Below, piece after piece: positions 35,203 to 44,610 of a DNA stretch of 64,000 nt; position 1 is the first letter of the stretch; every line of letters starts with the position of its first letter. The notes under the pieces are model-generated. The model was not told the DNA's origin, made no database searches, and saw only the letters and a list, made by a program, of their open reading frames with translations. The stretch is from NCBI RefSeq assembly GCF_023206215.1, contig NZ_CP065800.1, positions 1,860,001-1,924,000 on the forward strand. The letters run 5' to 3'. Origin of the DNA: Butyrivibrio fibrisolvens. GTDB lineage: Bacteria; Bacillota; Clostridia; Lachnospirales; Lachnospiraceae. The translations under genes were made by a program, and so were the position numbers.

Positions 35203-35898
35203 ATGAAGTACATTTGTCAGATATGTGGTCACATATATGACGAAGAAAAGGAAGGAGTTCCTTTTGAGCAACTTGGAGATGACTGGACATGTCCTAAATG
35301 TCATCAACCAAAATCTGAATTCAAACCCGTAGAAGAGAAAGAGGATACAGACATGGCAAAAACAAATCCATACGCAGGAACCAAAACAGAGAAGAATCTT
35401 GAGGCAGCATTTGCAGGTGAATCTCAGGCAAGAAATAAATATACATACTTTGCTTCTGTAGCAAAGAAAGAGGGATATGAGCAGATCGCAGCTCTTTTCC
35501 TAAAAACAGCAGACAATGAAAAAGAGCATGCTAAGATGTGGTTCAAAGAGCTTAAGGGAATCGGTGATACCAAGGAGAATCTTGCAGCAGCTGCTGATGG
35601 TGAGAACTATGAGTGGACAGATATGTACGAGGGCTTTGCTAAGACTGCCGAGGAAGAGGGCTTCCCGGAGCTTGCTAAAAAGTTCCGTGCTGTAGGCGAG
35701 ATCGAGAAGCATCATGAGGAGAGATATCGTGCTCTTCTTAAGAATGTTGAGACTGCTAAAGTCTTCGAGAAGAGTGAAGTTAAGGTTTGGGAGTGCAGAA
35801 ACTGCGGTCATATCGTAGTAGGAACCAAAGCTCCTGAAGTATGCCCTGTATGTAATCACCCTCAGTCATACTTCGAAGTTCACGAAGAGAACTATTGA
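35203..35898 (+). CDS. rbr: Rubrerythrin with rubredoxin domains at both ends
   Basis: Peroxide-reducing iron protein of anaerobes. The N-terminal rubredoxin domain has Cys5-x2-Cys8 and Cys30-x2-Cys33. A ferritin-like diiron domain follows (residues about 60-190; [23 protein letters not shown] and [10 protein letters not shown] supply the metal ligands). The C-terminal rubredoxin-like knuckle has ECRNCG and VCPVC. Classical rubrerythrin has only the C-terminal one; an internal Met51 (MAKTNPYAG) matches its usual start, so this is a fusion that could also give a short form. AAAGGAG precedes the ATG. A role in oxygen and peroxide defence follows from the family. Confidence 0.95.
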   Translation: MKYICQICGHIYDEEKEGVPFEQLGDDWTCPKCHQPKSEFKPVEEKEDTDMAKTNPYAGTKTEKNLEAAFAGESQARNKYTYFASVAKKEGYEQIAALFLKTADNEKEHAKMWFKELKGIGDTKENLAAAADGENYEWTDMYEGFAKTAEEEGFPELAKKFRAVGEIEKHHEERYRALLKNVETAKVFEKSEVKVWECRNCGHIVVGTKAPEVCPVCNHPQSYFEVHEENY

Positions 35899-35920
35899 TA
35901 ATAAACTCCATAGCTTACTA

Positions 35921-35952
35921 AAAGGATGTCACAAATGTGACATCCTTTTTTT
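35921..35952 (+). terminator. Terminator of the rubrerythrin gene
   Basis: AAAGGATGTCACA and TGTGACATCCTTT pair perfectly, followed by TTTT. The left end of palindromic element C begins at its T-run. Confidence 0.9.
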
Positions 35953-36247
35953 GAAAGTGCGTGCAAGGCCAGTGCGGTATCCCCTAAAGCTTTGCCGGGG
36001 CGGATGGTATATAAACCATTGACGTGCTGTTAATCGTTTTTCAATTCATGGCATGATATCTGTAGCTTTTTATTCTGGGGTCTGAAACTCGCTTCGCTCA
36101 GACAAGCAGACCCCGGGCAGAATAAAAAACTCCATCTATCACGCTCATGAATTTGTAAAAACGATTAAAAGCGCGTCAATGTTTTATATACTATCCGCCC
36201 CGGCAAAGCTTTAGGGGATACCGCATTGGCTAAGTTGTGGAAGTTTG
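35952..36247 (+). repeat. Long palindromic element, copy C
   Basis: About 296 bases. The arms share GCGGTATCCCCTAAAGCTTT near the ends and its complement. The centre is GGGGTCTG, apex CTCGCTTCGCTCAGACAAG, and CAGACCCC. The family core GGCATGATATCTG and CCATCTATCACGCTC is kept. The right end AAGTTGTGGAAGTTTG matches the end motif; the left end is decayed. It lies between two co-directional genes. Confidence 0.85.
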
Positions 36248-36347
36248 CAAATAGAGCGTGTATTAATAAGTTTTGTTATCTATATCAAAAGTTCCAAGCT
36301 TTTTTGTAATGTAATTTTTAATATTATTAGTATTGGTTACTCAAGTT

Positions 36348-36400
36348 CGCACTTGTACGGTGCAGCAAAAACTTTGGTGATGCTGTATTGTACAAGTGCG
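36348..36400 (+). repeat. Short hairpin with the family end motif
   Basis: CGCACTTGTAC pairs with GTACAAGTGCG, then GGTGCAGCA pairs with TGCTGTATT using G-T pairs, around a 13-base loop. The outer part, TTCGCACTTG, equals the end motif of elements B and D. The G-T pairs would be stable only in RNA. It lies 50 bases before the GH36 gene. Confidence 0.6.
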
Positions 36401-36453
36401 AGGGGCTGCATTTAGAAATATGGTAGAAGGTATTTATCAAAAGGAGAAAACAT

Positions 36454-38295
36454 ATGGAAGAAGTATATGCATTTCAGGTGAAGGTAAGAGGGGATTCTTT
36501 TAACGGACATTATACTAATGGTATATCGCTTGCTAATAGTGAGAGTGTCAGAAGATGTAGGGAAGTATATAAGGATGATGAGAAGACTGTATATGAAGCT
36601 GATAATTATAAGGTTACAGCTTATCATATACCTAAAGGCGATGTGATACAGTGTTACACTGTCTTTGAGAATACATCAAGCAAGGATATCACAATAGATC
36701 TCCTGTCATCTTTTTGCATTGATAATATAGAAGCAGATGTCCTTCATAGAGCGACGTCTTTCTGGAGCGCTGAAGGTAAGCTTCTAACACAGAAACTTAC
36801 TGATCTTAACATGGAACCATCCTGGAACAAGCATGGGACCAGAATCGAGAAGTTCGGACAGATAGGTTCTATGCCTGTCCGTAAATGGTTCCCATATGCT
36901 GTTCTTGAAAACAATGCTACCGGTGAATTTATCGGTGTGCAGATATATTGCGCCTCCAGCTGGCAGATAGAGGCCTTTAGGACAGCTGATCCTGTTTCGC
37001 TGTGCGGAGGTCTTGCAGATTTTGATTACGGCCACTGGTGTAAGTGCATCAGAAGCGGCGAGAGCTTCACTACGCCTAGGGCAGTCGTTGCTAAGGGTAA
37101 GTCTTTACTTGAAGTGAGTGATAAGCTTGTAAAGGCGCAGAACCCTCGTATAGCAGATGTAGATAAGGATATGCCTATTATATACAATGAATACTGCACG
37201 ACCTGGGGCAATCCTACTCTCGATAATGTTAAGAAGATATGCGAAGCACTTAAAGATACTATGGTCAGATACCTTGTTATAGACAGCGGCTGGTACAAAC
37301 AGCCTGATAAATTCTGGTGGGATACGATAGGAGACTGGGACGAAAGTCCTGAGCTTTTCCCAAATGGAATCAAAGAGATGACAGATATGATAAAGTCTTA
37401 CGGCCTTATCCCCGGCATCTGGTTCGAGTTTGAAAAGGCGGCAACACTATCACAGTTGTATGAACAGACTGAGCACCTGTTAAAGCGTTTTGGTGATCCT
37501 ATCAATGTTGATGGTCAGAGATTCCTTGATATGAGAGATGACTGGTGCATAGATTATCTGTCCAAAAAGGTTATAGATTTTCTGAAAAAGAACGGATTTG
37601 GGTATATCAAAATTGACTATAACGATACTATAGGTGTAGGCTGCGATGGCGCAGAGAGCCTTGGAGAAGGTCTTAGACAAAGCGTTCTGGGAACTCAGAA
37701 GTTCTTCAAAAAGCTTTCTGACGAAATCCCATCACTGGTAATAGAGAACTGTTCAAGCGGCGGACACAGACTAGAGCCTTCCATGATGGAACTTGTATCA
37801 CAGGCAAGCTTCTCTGATGCCCATGAATGCAAGAGCATCCCTGTAATAGCCGCTAACCTTCACAGAGTCATACGCCCCGAGCAGAGCCAGATATGGGCAG
37901 TTCTAAGAGCAGCAGATGACATCCATAGGGTCAATTATATCCTAAGCTCAGCATTCCTTGGAAGAATGTGCCTTAGTGGTGAGATATTTGATATAGACCA
38001 AAGAGCCTGGGACACTACACATAAGGCTATAGACTTCTATGATGAAGTTAAGCATATCATAAAGAACGGTATGACAACAGTAATAGACTGCAAATGTAAT
38101 GACTACAATAATCTTACAGGATATCAGGCTGTTATTAGAGAGTATGAGGATGAAGCACTTATGGTAGTACATACTTTTGAAAATGGTGCTAATCCTGATA
38201 TAGATAAATATCTGTCCGGATATAACATCCTAGATACCTTTGGCAGTGAACTGGATGGAGATTTTAGAGGAAAAGCTTTTTTCTTAAGAAGATAA
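36454..38295 (+). CDS. GH36 alpha-galactosidase
   Basis: Glycoside hydrolase of 613 residues that should release alpha-galactose from raffinose-type sugars or galactomannan fragments. It has no signal peptide and is cytoplasmic. The N-terminal 220 residues form the beta-supersandwich of the family; the barrel carries the nucleophile Asp388 in YIKIDYN, the phrase ENCSSGGHR, and the acid/base Asp455 in SFSDAHE. The 67-residue distance between them fits GH36. It is about 100 residues shorter than the 730-residue type, mostly at the ends. AAGGAG precedes the ATG. A GH27 enzyme of related specificity lies 7.5 kb downstream. Confidence 0.9.
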   Translation: MEEVYAFQVKVRGDSFNGHYTNGISLANSESVRRCREVYKDDEKTVYEADNYKVTAYHIPKGDVIQCYTVFENTSSKDITIDLLSSFCIDNIEADVLHRATSFWSAEGKLLTQKLTDLNMEPSWNKHGTRIEKFGQIGSMPVRKWFPYAVLENNATGEFIGVQIYCASSWQIEAFRTADPVSLCGGLADFDYGHWCKCIRSGESFTTPRAVVAKGKSLLEVSDKLVKAQNPRIADVDKDMPIIYNEYCTTWGNPTLDNVKKICEALKDTMVRYLVIDSGWYKQPDKFWWDTIGDWDESPELFPNGIKEMTDMIKSYGLIPGIWFEFEKAATLSQLYEQTEHLLKRFGDPINVDGQRFLDMRDDWCIDYLSKKVIDFLKKNGFGYIKIDYNDTIGVGCDGAESLGEGLRQSVLGTQKFFKKLSDEIPSLVIENCSSGGHRLEPSMMELVSQASFSDAHECKSIPVIAANLHRVIRPEQSQIWAVLRAADDIHRVNYILSSAFLGRMCLSGEIFDIDQRAWDTTHKAIDFYDEVKHIIKNGMTTVIDCKCNDYNNLTGYQAVIREYEDEALMVVHTFENGANPDIDKYLSGYNILDTFGSELDGDFRGKAFFLRR

Positions 38296-38316
38296 TTTTA
38301 TAATTAAATTTGCCTG

Positions 38317-38612
38317 AAACTTCGCACTTGCCAAACATATGTCACCCCTTGAGGCAGTGCCGATGTGGACAGTTTATAATGTATTTTCGTATCTTTTGAA
38401 GGTGTTATAAAATTCAGGAGCATGATAGATGGAGCTTTATATTCTGCATAGGGGCTGCATGTCTGAGCGAAGCGAGTTTCAGCCCCTAGAATATAAAGCT
38501 CCAGATATTGTGCCCTGAATTTATAACACCTTCAAGATACGAAAATGCATTATAAACTGTCCGCGTTGGCGCTGCCTCAAGGGGTGACATATGTTTGGCA
38601 AGTGCGAAGTTT
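38317..38612 (-). repeat. Long palindromic element, copy D
   Basis: A 296-base inverted repeat in the opposite orientation to copies A-C. The ends are AAACTTCGCACTTGCC and its exact complement. The centre is GGGGCTG, apex CATGTCTGAGCGAAGCGAG, CAGCCCC. Outer arms hold ATGTCACCCCTTGAGGCAG in perfect pairing where copy B has a different, equally paired sequence. It fills the gap between convergent genes. Confidence 0.88.
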
Positions 38613-38625
38613 CTCTCCTCCACAT

Positions 38626-38674
38626 AAAAAGGTCCTGCCCCGGATTTTCATCCGAGGGCAAGACCTTTTATTTT
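38626..38674. terminator. Bidirectional terminator next to xfp
   Basis: AAAAGGTC(C/T)TGCCC and its complement form a long stem ending in CGGAT/ATCCG, with A- and T-runs outside. It ends the xfp transcript and could also stop transcription from the left. Confidence 0.88.
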
Positions 38675-38715
38675 AAACACTTTTATGACTCCGTTATGTG
38701 AGCTTTATGAAAGGA

Positions 38716-41103
38716 TTATTTCTCCCATTTCCAATTAGCTACTTCAGGAAGATCAAGACCAACCTCGTGGATGTACTGCTTGTGCTCAACAAGCTTGTCG
38801 CTCATGCGCTGGTAGAGATATGCGCCGCGGTTTCCAAGCTGTGGAAGATACTTAAGAGCATCCTGTACAAGGTGGAATCTATCGATATTGTTCTGAACTC
38901 TCATATCGAATGGAGTTGTGATAGTTCCTTCTTCCTGATATCCGCGAACATGCATAAGTCTGTTGTTGTGACGACGATATGTAAGCTCGTGAATAAGTGT
39001 AGGATAGCCGTGGAAGTTGAAGATTACAGGCTTATCAGTTGTGAAGAGCATGTCATATTCAGCGTGTGAGAGACCGTGAGGGTGCTCTGATGCAGGCTGA
39101 AGTTTGAACAGGTCGACAACGTTGATGAATCTGATCTTAACTTCAGGAAGTTCCTTGTTAAGGATTGATACAGCTGCAAGTGCCTCGAGTGTAGGTGTCT
39201 CACCTGCACAAGCGAAGATGATATCAGGTTCCTGACCCTGGTCATTGGAAGCCCAATCCCAGATACTGATACCCTGTGTGCAGTGCTTAACAGCCTGTTC
39301 CATAGTGAGCCACTGTGGACGAGGATGCTTAGATGCAACGATAACGTTTACATAGTTACGGCTTCTTACGCAGTGATCGAAAGTAGAGAGCAGGCAGTTA
39401 GCATCTGGTGGAAGATACAGACGTACTACGTCAGCTTTCTTGTTAGCGATATGATCCATGAAACCGGGATCCTGATGTGTGAAACCGTTGTGGTCCTGCT
39501 GCCATACGTTAGATGACAGGAGGAGGTTAAGAGATGCGATCTCTTCTCTCCATGGAAGCTGGTTGCAAACTTTCAGCCACTTAGCGTGCTGAGCTACCAT
39601 TGAGTCGATGATACGGATGAATGCCTCGTAGCTTGCGAAGAAACCGTGACGACCTGTAAGAAGGTATCCTTCAAGCCATCCTTCGCACATATGCTCTGAA
39701 AGCATTGAGTCCATAACACGTCCGTCAGCGTTAAGAGCATCATCGATATCAAGTGTATCTGCATTCCAAACTCTGTTTGTCTCCTCAAATACAGCATTAA
39801 GTCTGTTAGAATTGGTTTCATCAGGTCCAAATACACGGAAGTTGCGTGATTCCTTGTTGAGCTTGATGATATCACGAACGAACTTACCAAGTTCTGTCAT
39901 ATCCTGTCCGTCTTTTTCGCCGGGAGCTGTTACATCGAAAGCGTACTTGCGGAAGTCAGGCAGACGAAGGTCACGAAGAAGCAGACCACCGTTACCATGA
40001 GGGTTAGCACCGATACGTGCATTGCCTGTAGGAGCAAGTGCCTTAAGTTCAGGGATAAGCTTACCGTTCTCATCGAAGAGTTCTTCTGCATGATAGCTCT
40101 TGAGCCACTTTGTAAGGATCTCAAGGTGATCATCATGATCCATCATTACAGGAACCTGATGTGCTCTCCAGTAATCTTCAACCTTATCGCCATTTACATA
40201 ATCAGGGCCTGTCCATCCCTTAGGAGTTCTAAGGACGATCATAGGCCATACAGGACGAGTTGTATCGCCTGTCTCACGAGCGTGTTTCTGGATAGCCTTG
40301 ATCTCTTCGATGACGCTGTCCATAGTTTCAGCCATCTTTCTGTGCATATACATAGGGTCTGAACCCTCTACGAAATATGGCTTCCAGCCCATACCTTCGA
40401 AGTACTTCACAAGCTCTTCGTGTGAGATACGTGAAAGGATAGTAGGGTTAGCAATCTTATATCCATTGAGGTGCAGAATAGGAAGAACAGCACCGTCTGT
40501 CTTAGGGTTAAGGAACTTATTGGACTGCCATGATGTAGCAAGAGGTCCTGTCTCAGCCTCACCATCACCAACAGTAACAGCTGCAATAAGGTCCGGGTTA
40601 TCAAATACAGCACCAAATGCATGTGCTATAGAATAGCCGAGCTCACCACCTTCGTTGATAGAACCGGGAGTCTCAGGTGCACAGTGGCTTGGAACACCGC
40701 CTGGGAATGAGAACTGCTTGAACAGCTTCTGCATACCTTCTTCGTCTTCGCTGATGTTAGGATAGATCTCGCTGTAAGAGCCTTCAAGATATGTGTTGGC
40801 AACATAGAAGTTTCCGCCATGTCCGGGACCTGATAATAAGATCAAATCAAGGTCATATCTCTTGATAGCACGGTTTAAGTGAACATAAACAAAGTTCTGT
40901 CCAGGTACAGTTCCCCAGTGACCAACGATCTTCTTCTTGATCATATCCATTGTAAGTGGCTTCTTAAGAAGAGGATTATCAAGCAGATAAAGCTGGCCGG
41001 CTGAAAGATAATTGGCTGCACGCCAGTAGGCGTTCATTTTGGTGAGTAGCTCGTCTGTGATAGGTCCTTTTTCTTCACAGACAGTTGTCTTAACGTCTTC
41101 CAT
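38716..41103 (-). CDS. xfp: Xylulose-5-phosphate/fructose-6-phosphate phosphoketolase
   Basis: Thiamine-diphosphate enzyme that splits xylulose-5-P (and often fructose-6-P) with phosphate into acetyl phosphate and a shorter sugar phosphate; central to pentose use. The 795 residues match the family. Recognisable are [20 protein letters not shown], the ThDP motif [14 protein letters not shown], and the C-terminal [21 protein letters not shown] precedes the ATG. Upstream lie two possible promoters and a candidate Rex operator at the nearer transcript start, which would tie expression to the NADH/NAD+ ratio. Confidence 0.97.
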   Translation of the reverse strand: MEDVKTTVCEEKGPITDELLTKMNAYWRAANYLSAGQLYLLDNPLLKKPLTMDMIKKKIVGHWGTVPGQNFVYVHLNRAIKRYDLDLILLSGPGHGGNFYVANTYLEGSYSEIYPNISEDEEGMQKLFKQFSFPGGVPSHCAPETPGSINEGGELGYSIAHAFGAVFDNPDLIAAVTVGDGEAETGPLATSWQSNKFLNPKTDGAVLPILHLNGYKIANPTILSRISHEELVKYFEGMGWKPYFVEGSDPMYMHRKMAETMDSVIEEIKAIQKHARETGDTTRPVWPMIVLRTPKGWTGPDYVNGDKVEDYWRAHQVPVMMDHDDHLEILTKWLKSYHAEELFDENGKLIPELKALAPTGNARIGANPHGNGGLLLRDLRLPDFRKYAFDVTAPGEKDGQDMTELGKFVRDIIKLNKESRNFRVFGPDETNSNRLNAVFEETNRVWNADTLDIDDALNADGRVMDSMLSEHMCEGWLEGYLLTGRHGFFASYEAFIRIIDSMVAQHAKWLKVCNQLPWREEIASLNLLLSSNVWQQDHNGFTHQDPGFMDHIANKKADVVRLYLPPDANCLLSTFDHCVRSRNYVNVIVASKHPRPQWLTMEQAVKHCTQGISIWDWASNDQGQEPDIIFACAGETPTLEALAAVSILNKELPEVKIRFINVVDLFKLQPASEHPHGLSHAEYDMLFTTDKPVIFNFHGYPTLIHELTYRRHNNRLMHVRGYQEEGTITTPFDMRVQNNIDRFHLVQDALKYLPQLGNRGAYLYQRMSDKLVEHKQYIHEVGLDLPEVANWKWEK

Positions 41104-41171
41104 TTCTTCTCCTTTAATACTTGTAAATACCAGTAAATAACAAATTCAAAATGCCATCTACCATATAGTTC

Positions 41172-41195
41172 TTCGTGTTAAAAAATTAACACGAA
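41172..41195 (-). promoter_or_regulatory. Candidate Rex operator of xfp
   Basis: TTCGTGTTAA, four bases and TTAACACGAA: a perfect 10-bp dyad whose core TGTTAA-N4-TTAACA matches the known Rex consensus TTGTTAA-N4-TTAACAA except for the outermost base on each side. It covers the predicted transcript start of the nearer promoter, where a repressor would block it. The dyad could also act as a 5' mRNA hairpin. Confidence 0.6.
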
Positions 41196-41199
41196 CAAA

Positions 41200-41228
41200 A
41201 TAATATAACATTGTGGGAAAAAATACAA
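41200..41228 (-). promoter_or_regulatory. Proximal promoter of xfp
   Basis: On the minus strand TTGTAT, 17 bases and TATTAT, ending just before the Rex-like dyad. Confidence 0.55.
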
Positions 41229-41407
41229 TAGGAAACTAAAATATTTTATTTGTACCTAAAAAGATAGCAATTAATGAAAACAATAAAGCAAGCATTAAGT
41301 ATACTTGATAGTCGGAATGTTATATGATAAAAATTTTGAATAATAGGGCGAATAATTTGGAATACATAGAGCAATACTTGACCAGATAGGAACAAGATAT
41401 GATAAGA

Positions 41408-41436
41408 ATGATACCATATTCGTGTGTTATTGTAAA
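41408..41436 (-). promoter_or_regulatory. Possible distal promoter of xfp
   Basis: On the minus strand TTTACA, 17 bases and TATCAT. It would give a leader of about 300 bases. Nothing else stands out between 41230 and 41525. Confidence 0.4.
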
Positions 41437-41528
41437 TCGTCAGAAACCATTATTTGCTTCTATTATTTGGCATATGCTAAAATAATTTAGTTAGCTGTTT
41501 CCGAAAATTGCAAAAAATACTTCAAAAA

Positions 41529-41565
41529 CAAAAAGCGGATAGGCCGAAAGGTCTATCCGCTTTTT
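41529..41565. terminator. Terminator of the ArsR-type regulator gene
   Basis: AAAAGCGGATAG and CTATCCGCTTTTT form a strong stem; on the minus strand it is followed by TTTTTGTTTTTG. It lies about 75 bases past the regulator's stop codon. Confidence 0.85.
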
Positions 41566-41640
41566 GGAAAGTGATATTTACTATAATTATTATTTGAATT
41601 GTATAAGTATAAAAACTAAAGGAAGTGTATTGTCTTTTGT

Positions 41641-42789
41641 TTACTTAAGCAGTGTATCCTCAAGATATTTGATCAAAGACTTGATCGTCTCCTGATTTTG
41701 TTTATAGAAGATCTTAGAGTCTACTTTCTCAATCTGTAAGAGACTTTGTTCAAATAAAGCTGAAGTGTGATGTGATATAGTAGCTGTCGTAAGCCCTATC
41801 TTATTGGCAAGCTGTGCTCCATAATATGCCTCATCCCTGGTCAGCTGTAGGATTTCTAATTTACTCTTATCAGACAGAAGTTTTAAGATCGTAAGAGCCT
41901 TATCCTGCGTTATACTCTTTCTCTTGATCATGATCTTATCATATGTAAGACTGTCGCTGTATATAGCTCCTATCTGGGCTATGGGCCTTGCTGTTTTGAT
42001 ATCGTCCCCTTTAAAACTCAGACTGACTTTCATGCAGTTTAGATAGGAGAGAGTGATATAACAATCATTTGAAGAGTTAAAACCGGAAGATGAATATCCC
42101 ATTTTCTTCATGACATAATCTACATATGGTTCATCTTTGGCATCTTTTTTGGCATAATCGATGGTATCTTTACCGAACTCTTCGAGCTTTTTTTCATATC
42201 TTTTAAGAACTTTAGCTGCGCGGCTTATGATAGTTAAGAGCTTTGGTATATGCTCACTGCGGTGTATATAGAGCTGCTGAAGTTTTAATTTGTCACTGTC
42301 AGCTATATCCATTTCATAGATGGCATCGATAATATCACAGATACCGGCATATTCTGCATCATCATTGTCAGAAGCATTTTTGCCGGCTCTTCTTATAAGC
42401 TGATAGAAATACTTATTGTAGCTTTCTTTTGGTATATCTTTAATATACTTTTGATAATCTTTGATAGATATGTTCTCTGGAATATCATTCATAGCAGGAC
42501 ATACGCTATCGTGGAGTAGGAGCATACTTGCAAATGAATAGCTGATCTTATCTTCAAGGGCATAATAGCTCCTTATATCGTCAATATCTTGTGCAAATTC
42601 TTCTCTTGCATCGTCTTCTATACGCTGGAGCAGTTCTACAAACTTTTCTTCCCTTGGCCCCGGGATGATGTCATAATCGACAGCACTTTTGTCCATATGC
42701 GGCTTAAAATATGGAGCTGGTTCCACCAATACATTTAAAAGGGATAGACTTTCGTATACATAATGTATTTTATAAGAATAATTGTTCAT
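41641..42789 (-). CDS. ArsR-type transcriptional regulator with large N-terminal domain
   Basis: A 382-residue regulator. The C-terminal 85 residues form a winged helix of the ArsR type (LSDKSKLEILQLTRDEAYYG, then GLTTATISHHTSALFEQSLL). The N-terminal 290 residues are helical, charged and unknown to me; similar long ArsR-type proteins occur in clostridia next to transporters. It follows the MFS gene on the same strand, 61 bases after its stop, so the two are probably one operon that this protein represses. An inverted repeat, TTAGAT-N4-ATCTAA, downstream of the promoter is the likely operator. Confidence 0.82.
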   Translation of the reverse strand: MNNYSYKIHYVYESLSLLNVLVEPAPYFKPHMDKSAVDYDIIPGPREEKFVELLQRIEDDAREEFAQDIDDIRSYYALEDKISYSFASMLLLHDSVCPAMNDIPENISIKDYQKYIKDIPKESYNKYFYQLIRRAGKNASDNDDAEYAGICDIIDAIYEMDIADSDKLKLQQLYIHRSEHIPKLLTIISRAAKVLKRYEKKLEEFGKDTIDYAKKDAKDEPYVDYVMKKMGYSSSGFNSSNDCYITLSYLNCMKVSLSFKGDDIKTARPIAQIGAIYSDSLTYDKIMIKRKSITQDKALTILKLLSDKSKLEILQLTRDEAYYGAQLANKIGLTTATISHHTSALFEQSLLQIEKVDSKIFYKQNQETIKSLIKYLEDTLLK

Positions 42790-42850
42790 AAATAGAATCC
42801 TTTCATTTTCGTAGGCGGAAAACCTCTCCCCTTTGGCGATTCCGGCGATC

Positions 42851-44164
42851 TTAAGCTGTTATTTCATCTGCACAGCTTTTTTCATCAGCCAGAGCAGAAG
42901 ACTCTTCGTTTTCTCTTTCTGCTTCTACAATAGCCTTTGTTCCTGATGTGAGCATGTACATGCCAAAAAGGAAAGCAACAACACCTGCCATAACCAGTAT
43001 AACCTTTGTAGAAGTTAATTTTACCACAATACTTATAATAAAAGCAGTTACGGGTGTAATTCCAACAGAAATGGCACTTCCTATGCCTGAAACTCTTGCA
43101 AGGTAAGATCTGTCAATAACATTGAACATCTCAACATTTATATACATATTGCCAAGAGATATACCAAAGCCAAGTGCTGTAGACAGGAGTAATAGTGTGA
43201 TAGCAGCTCCGTATCTTGTCTCATACAGTGGCGCTGCGCCTACAAGACCGAGATAGAAGGTTATGATAAGAGCTATCATCATTATTATAGTCTTCTTGCC
43301 ATTCAAAAACTTTCTAAATACCGGGAAAAGCAGTGATCCCAGAAGCATTGATACTGTAACAGCAATTCCGAAGATAGATAAAAGTTCAGGTCCTCCCTTA
43401 AGTACTTCTGTGACTATAGGTGTCTGAAGAGAGTTGATAGGAACAAGTATACCATTTAGAAATAGTGCGACGTAAGCAAACACTACAAGGATCTTTTTTC
43501 CTTTACAGTATACAAATCCATCTTTTAACTCCTTAAGATATGCACCAGCGCTGGCAGATACCTTAGTATTAAGAGTTTCTGCAGGTATCTTCATCCATGA
43601 TATAAGAAGTGCTGAGATTACAAAAGTTGCCATATCAAGATATATAGCTCCGGAGCTTCCTATAAGAGCGATGATGGCAGCGGCAAGACCGGTACCTATA
43701 AGCTCTGTGATGGATGATACTGAGCTGTTAAGAGATATAGCTTCATTGTAGGAGTCCTTATCTACAACCATAGGGAAAAAAGCTGATGAAGCAGGACCGC
43801 GGAAAGCTTCTGCAGTAGAGATGATGAGATTTAAAAGTGCTATAAGCGGAGCACTTAAAAAGCCCATCAAAAGGCCGGTAGCCATGACACCTACGCATAT
43901 TGCGCGGATAAGGTCGGTTACAACCATGATGTTTTTCTTACTGTGATTCTCAACCCATGGTCCTACAAGAGGAGTCACGATGATGGTGGGGAGACGGTTG
44001 ATAGCATAGATGATGGCAGACCAGGATGCCTGACCGGTAAGTTCATATACTATCCATGAAGATGCGATAGCATCTACGGAGTCTCCGAAACGATTGACGA
44101 TGGTTGATGCGAGATTTTTGCGATAGTTTGGATTTCTGAATAGCTTGCCATACTTAAAACTCAT
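42851..44164 (-). CDS. MFS transporter, probable efflux pump
   Basis: Twelve-helix major facilitator of 437 residues, of the MFS_3/enterobactin-exporter-like type. The start SFKYGKLFRNPNYRKNLAS and the helix 1 phrase VDAIASSWIVYELTG are typical, as is the loop WVENHSKKNIMVVTD between helices 2 and 3. AGGAGG lies seven bases before the ATG. The C-terminal 35 residues are acidic and cytoplasmic. The linked ArsR-type regulator suggests induction by its substrate, perhaps a drug or toxic compound; neither can be named from sequence. Confidence 0.88.
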   Translation of the reverse strand: MSFKYGKLFRNPNYRKNLASTIVNRFGDSVDAIASSWIVYELTGQASWSAIIYAINRLPTIIVTPLVGPWVENHSKKNIMVVTDLIRAICVGVMATGLLMGFLSAPLIALLNLIISTAEAFRGPASSAFFPMVVDKDSYNEAISLNSSVSSITELIGTGLAAAIIALIGSSGAIYLDMATFVISALLISWMKIPAETLNTKVSASAGAYLKELKDGFVYCKGKKILVVFAYVALFLNGILVPINSLQTPIVTEVLKGGPELLSIFGIAVTVSMLLGSLLFPVFRKFLNGKKTIIMMIALIITFYLGLVGAAPLYETRYGAAITLLLLSTALGFGISLGNMYINVEMFNVIDRSYLARVSGIGSAISVGITPVTAFIISIVVKLTSTKVILVMAGVVAFLFGMYMLTSGTKAIVEAERENEESSALADEKSCADEITA

Positions 44165-44258
44165 GATTGATCCTCCTGTGAGAACTGGTTGAGCCTATCT
44201 GTTAAAGCTGTTCATATAGCTTAGATGAGGCGATATTTGATGTTTGTCATTTTGAAAG

Positions 44259-44274
44259 TTAGATGAATATCTAA
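44259..44274. promoter_or_regulatory. Likely operator of the MFS-regulator operon
   Basis: TTAGATGAATATCTAA is a perfect 6-4-6 inverted repeat, about 10-25 bases downstream of the predicted transcript start. Related half-sites (ATTAGAT, GTTAGATG) occur at 44303 and 44334. Confidence 0.55.
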
Positions 44275-44290
44275 TATCTCCTTGATCAGT

Positions 44291-44319
44291 ATAATACATT
44301 GATATTAGATGCATGGCAA
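44291..44319 (-). promoter_or_regulatory. Promoter of the MFS-regulator operon
   Basis: On the minus strand TTGCCA, 17 bases and TATTAT, about 130 bases before the MFS gene. Confidence 0.6.
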
Positions 44320-44383
44320 GTATCTAGTTAGATGATGATAATATCACTATGATGCAGAATAAAAAAGATCAAGGAGACAATAC

Positions 44384-44607
44384 ATGATTCAAGCGATTCT
44401 AGATTTTATGTATCCCAAAATAGTTGATCAAAATGAGCATTTTGAATGTGGTCTAAAGAGAATTTCAATACAGTTTTTGATGAAAATGGCAATTTAAATA
44501 ACTGGTGGCTTGATGAAGATTGGTATACAAACAATAGTGGCAGGAGTTTTTTTGTACGTGGTAAAATGAATTGTAGCGTGATTTTATGGATAATATACGA
44601 GGAGTAG
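44384..44607 (+). pseudogene. Short broken gene, possibly M13-peptidase-like fragment
   Basis: Two short overlapping frames. The first opens at an ATG at 44384 with a good AAGGAG and stops at 44497 (37 residues). The second, 44446-44607 (53 residues), contains NFNTVFDENGNLNNWWLDED, which resembles the region after the zinc site of M13-type metallopeptidases (DxxGNLxxWW). Joined by a shift near 44450 they would give a protein of some 70 residues. I read this as a remnant rather than a working gene. The second frame ends in the GAGGAG that serves as ribosome site for the CorA-like gene. Confidence 0.35.
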
Positions 44608-44610
44608 TTT

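Noticed and set aside
38716..41103. Several open frames of 60-120 codons opposite and within xfp
   Set aside because: They lie entirely inside a highly conserved gene, have no ribosome sites and show biased composition expected of shadow frames.
44165..44610. Mg2+ (M-box) riboswitch upstream of the CorA-like gene
   Set aside because: The interval is taken up by the MFS promoter region and a broken short gene; no long conserved leader is evident.
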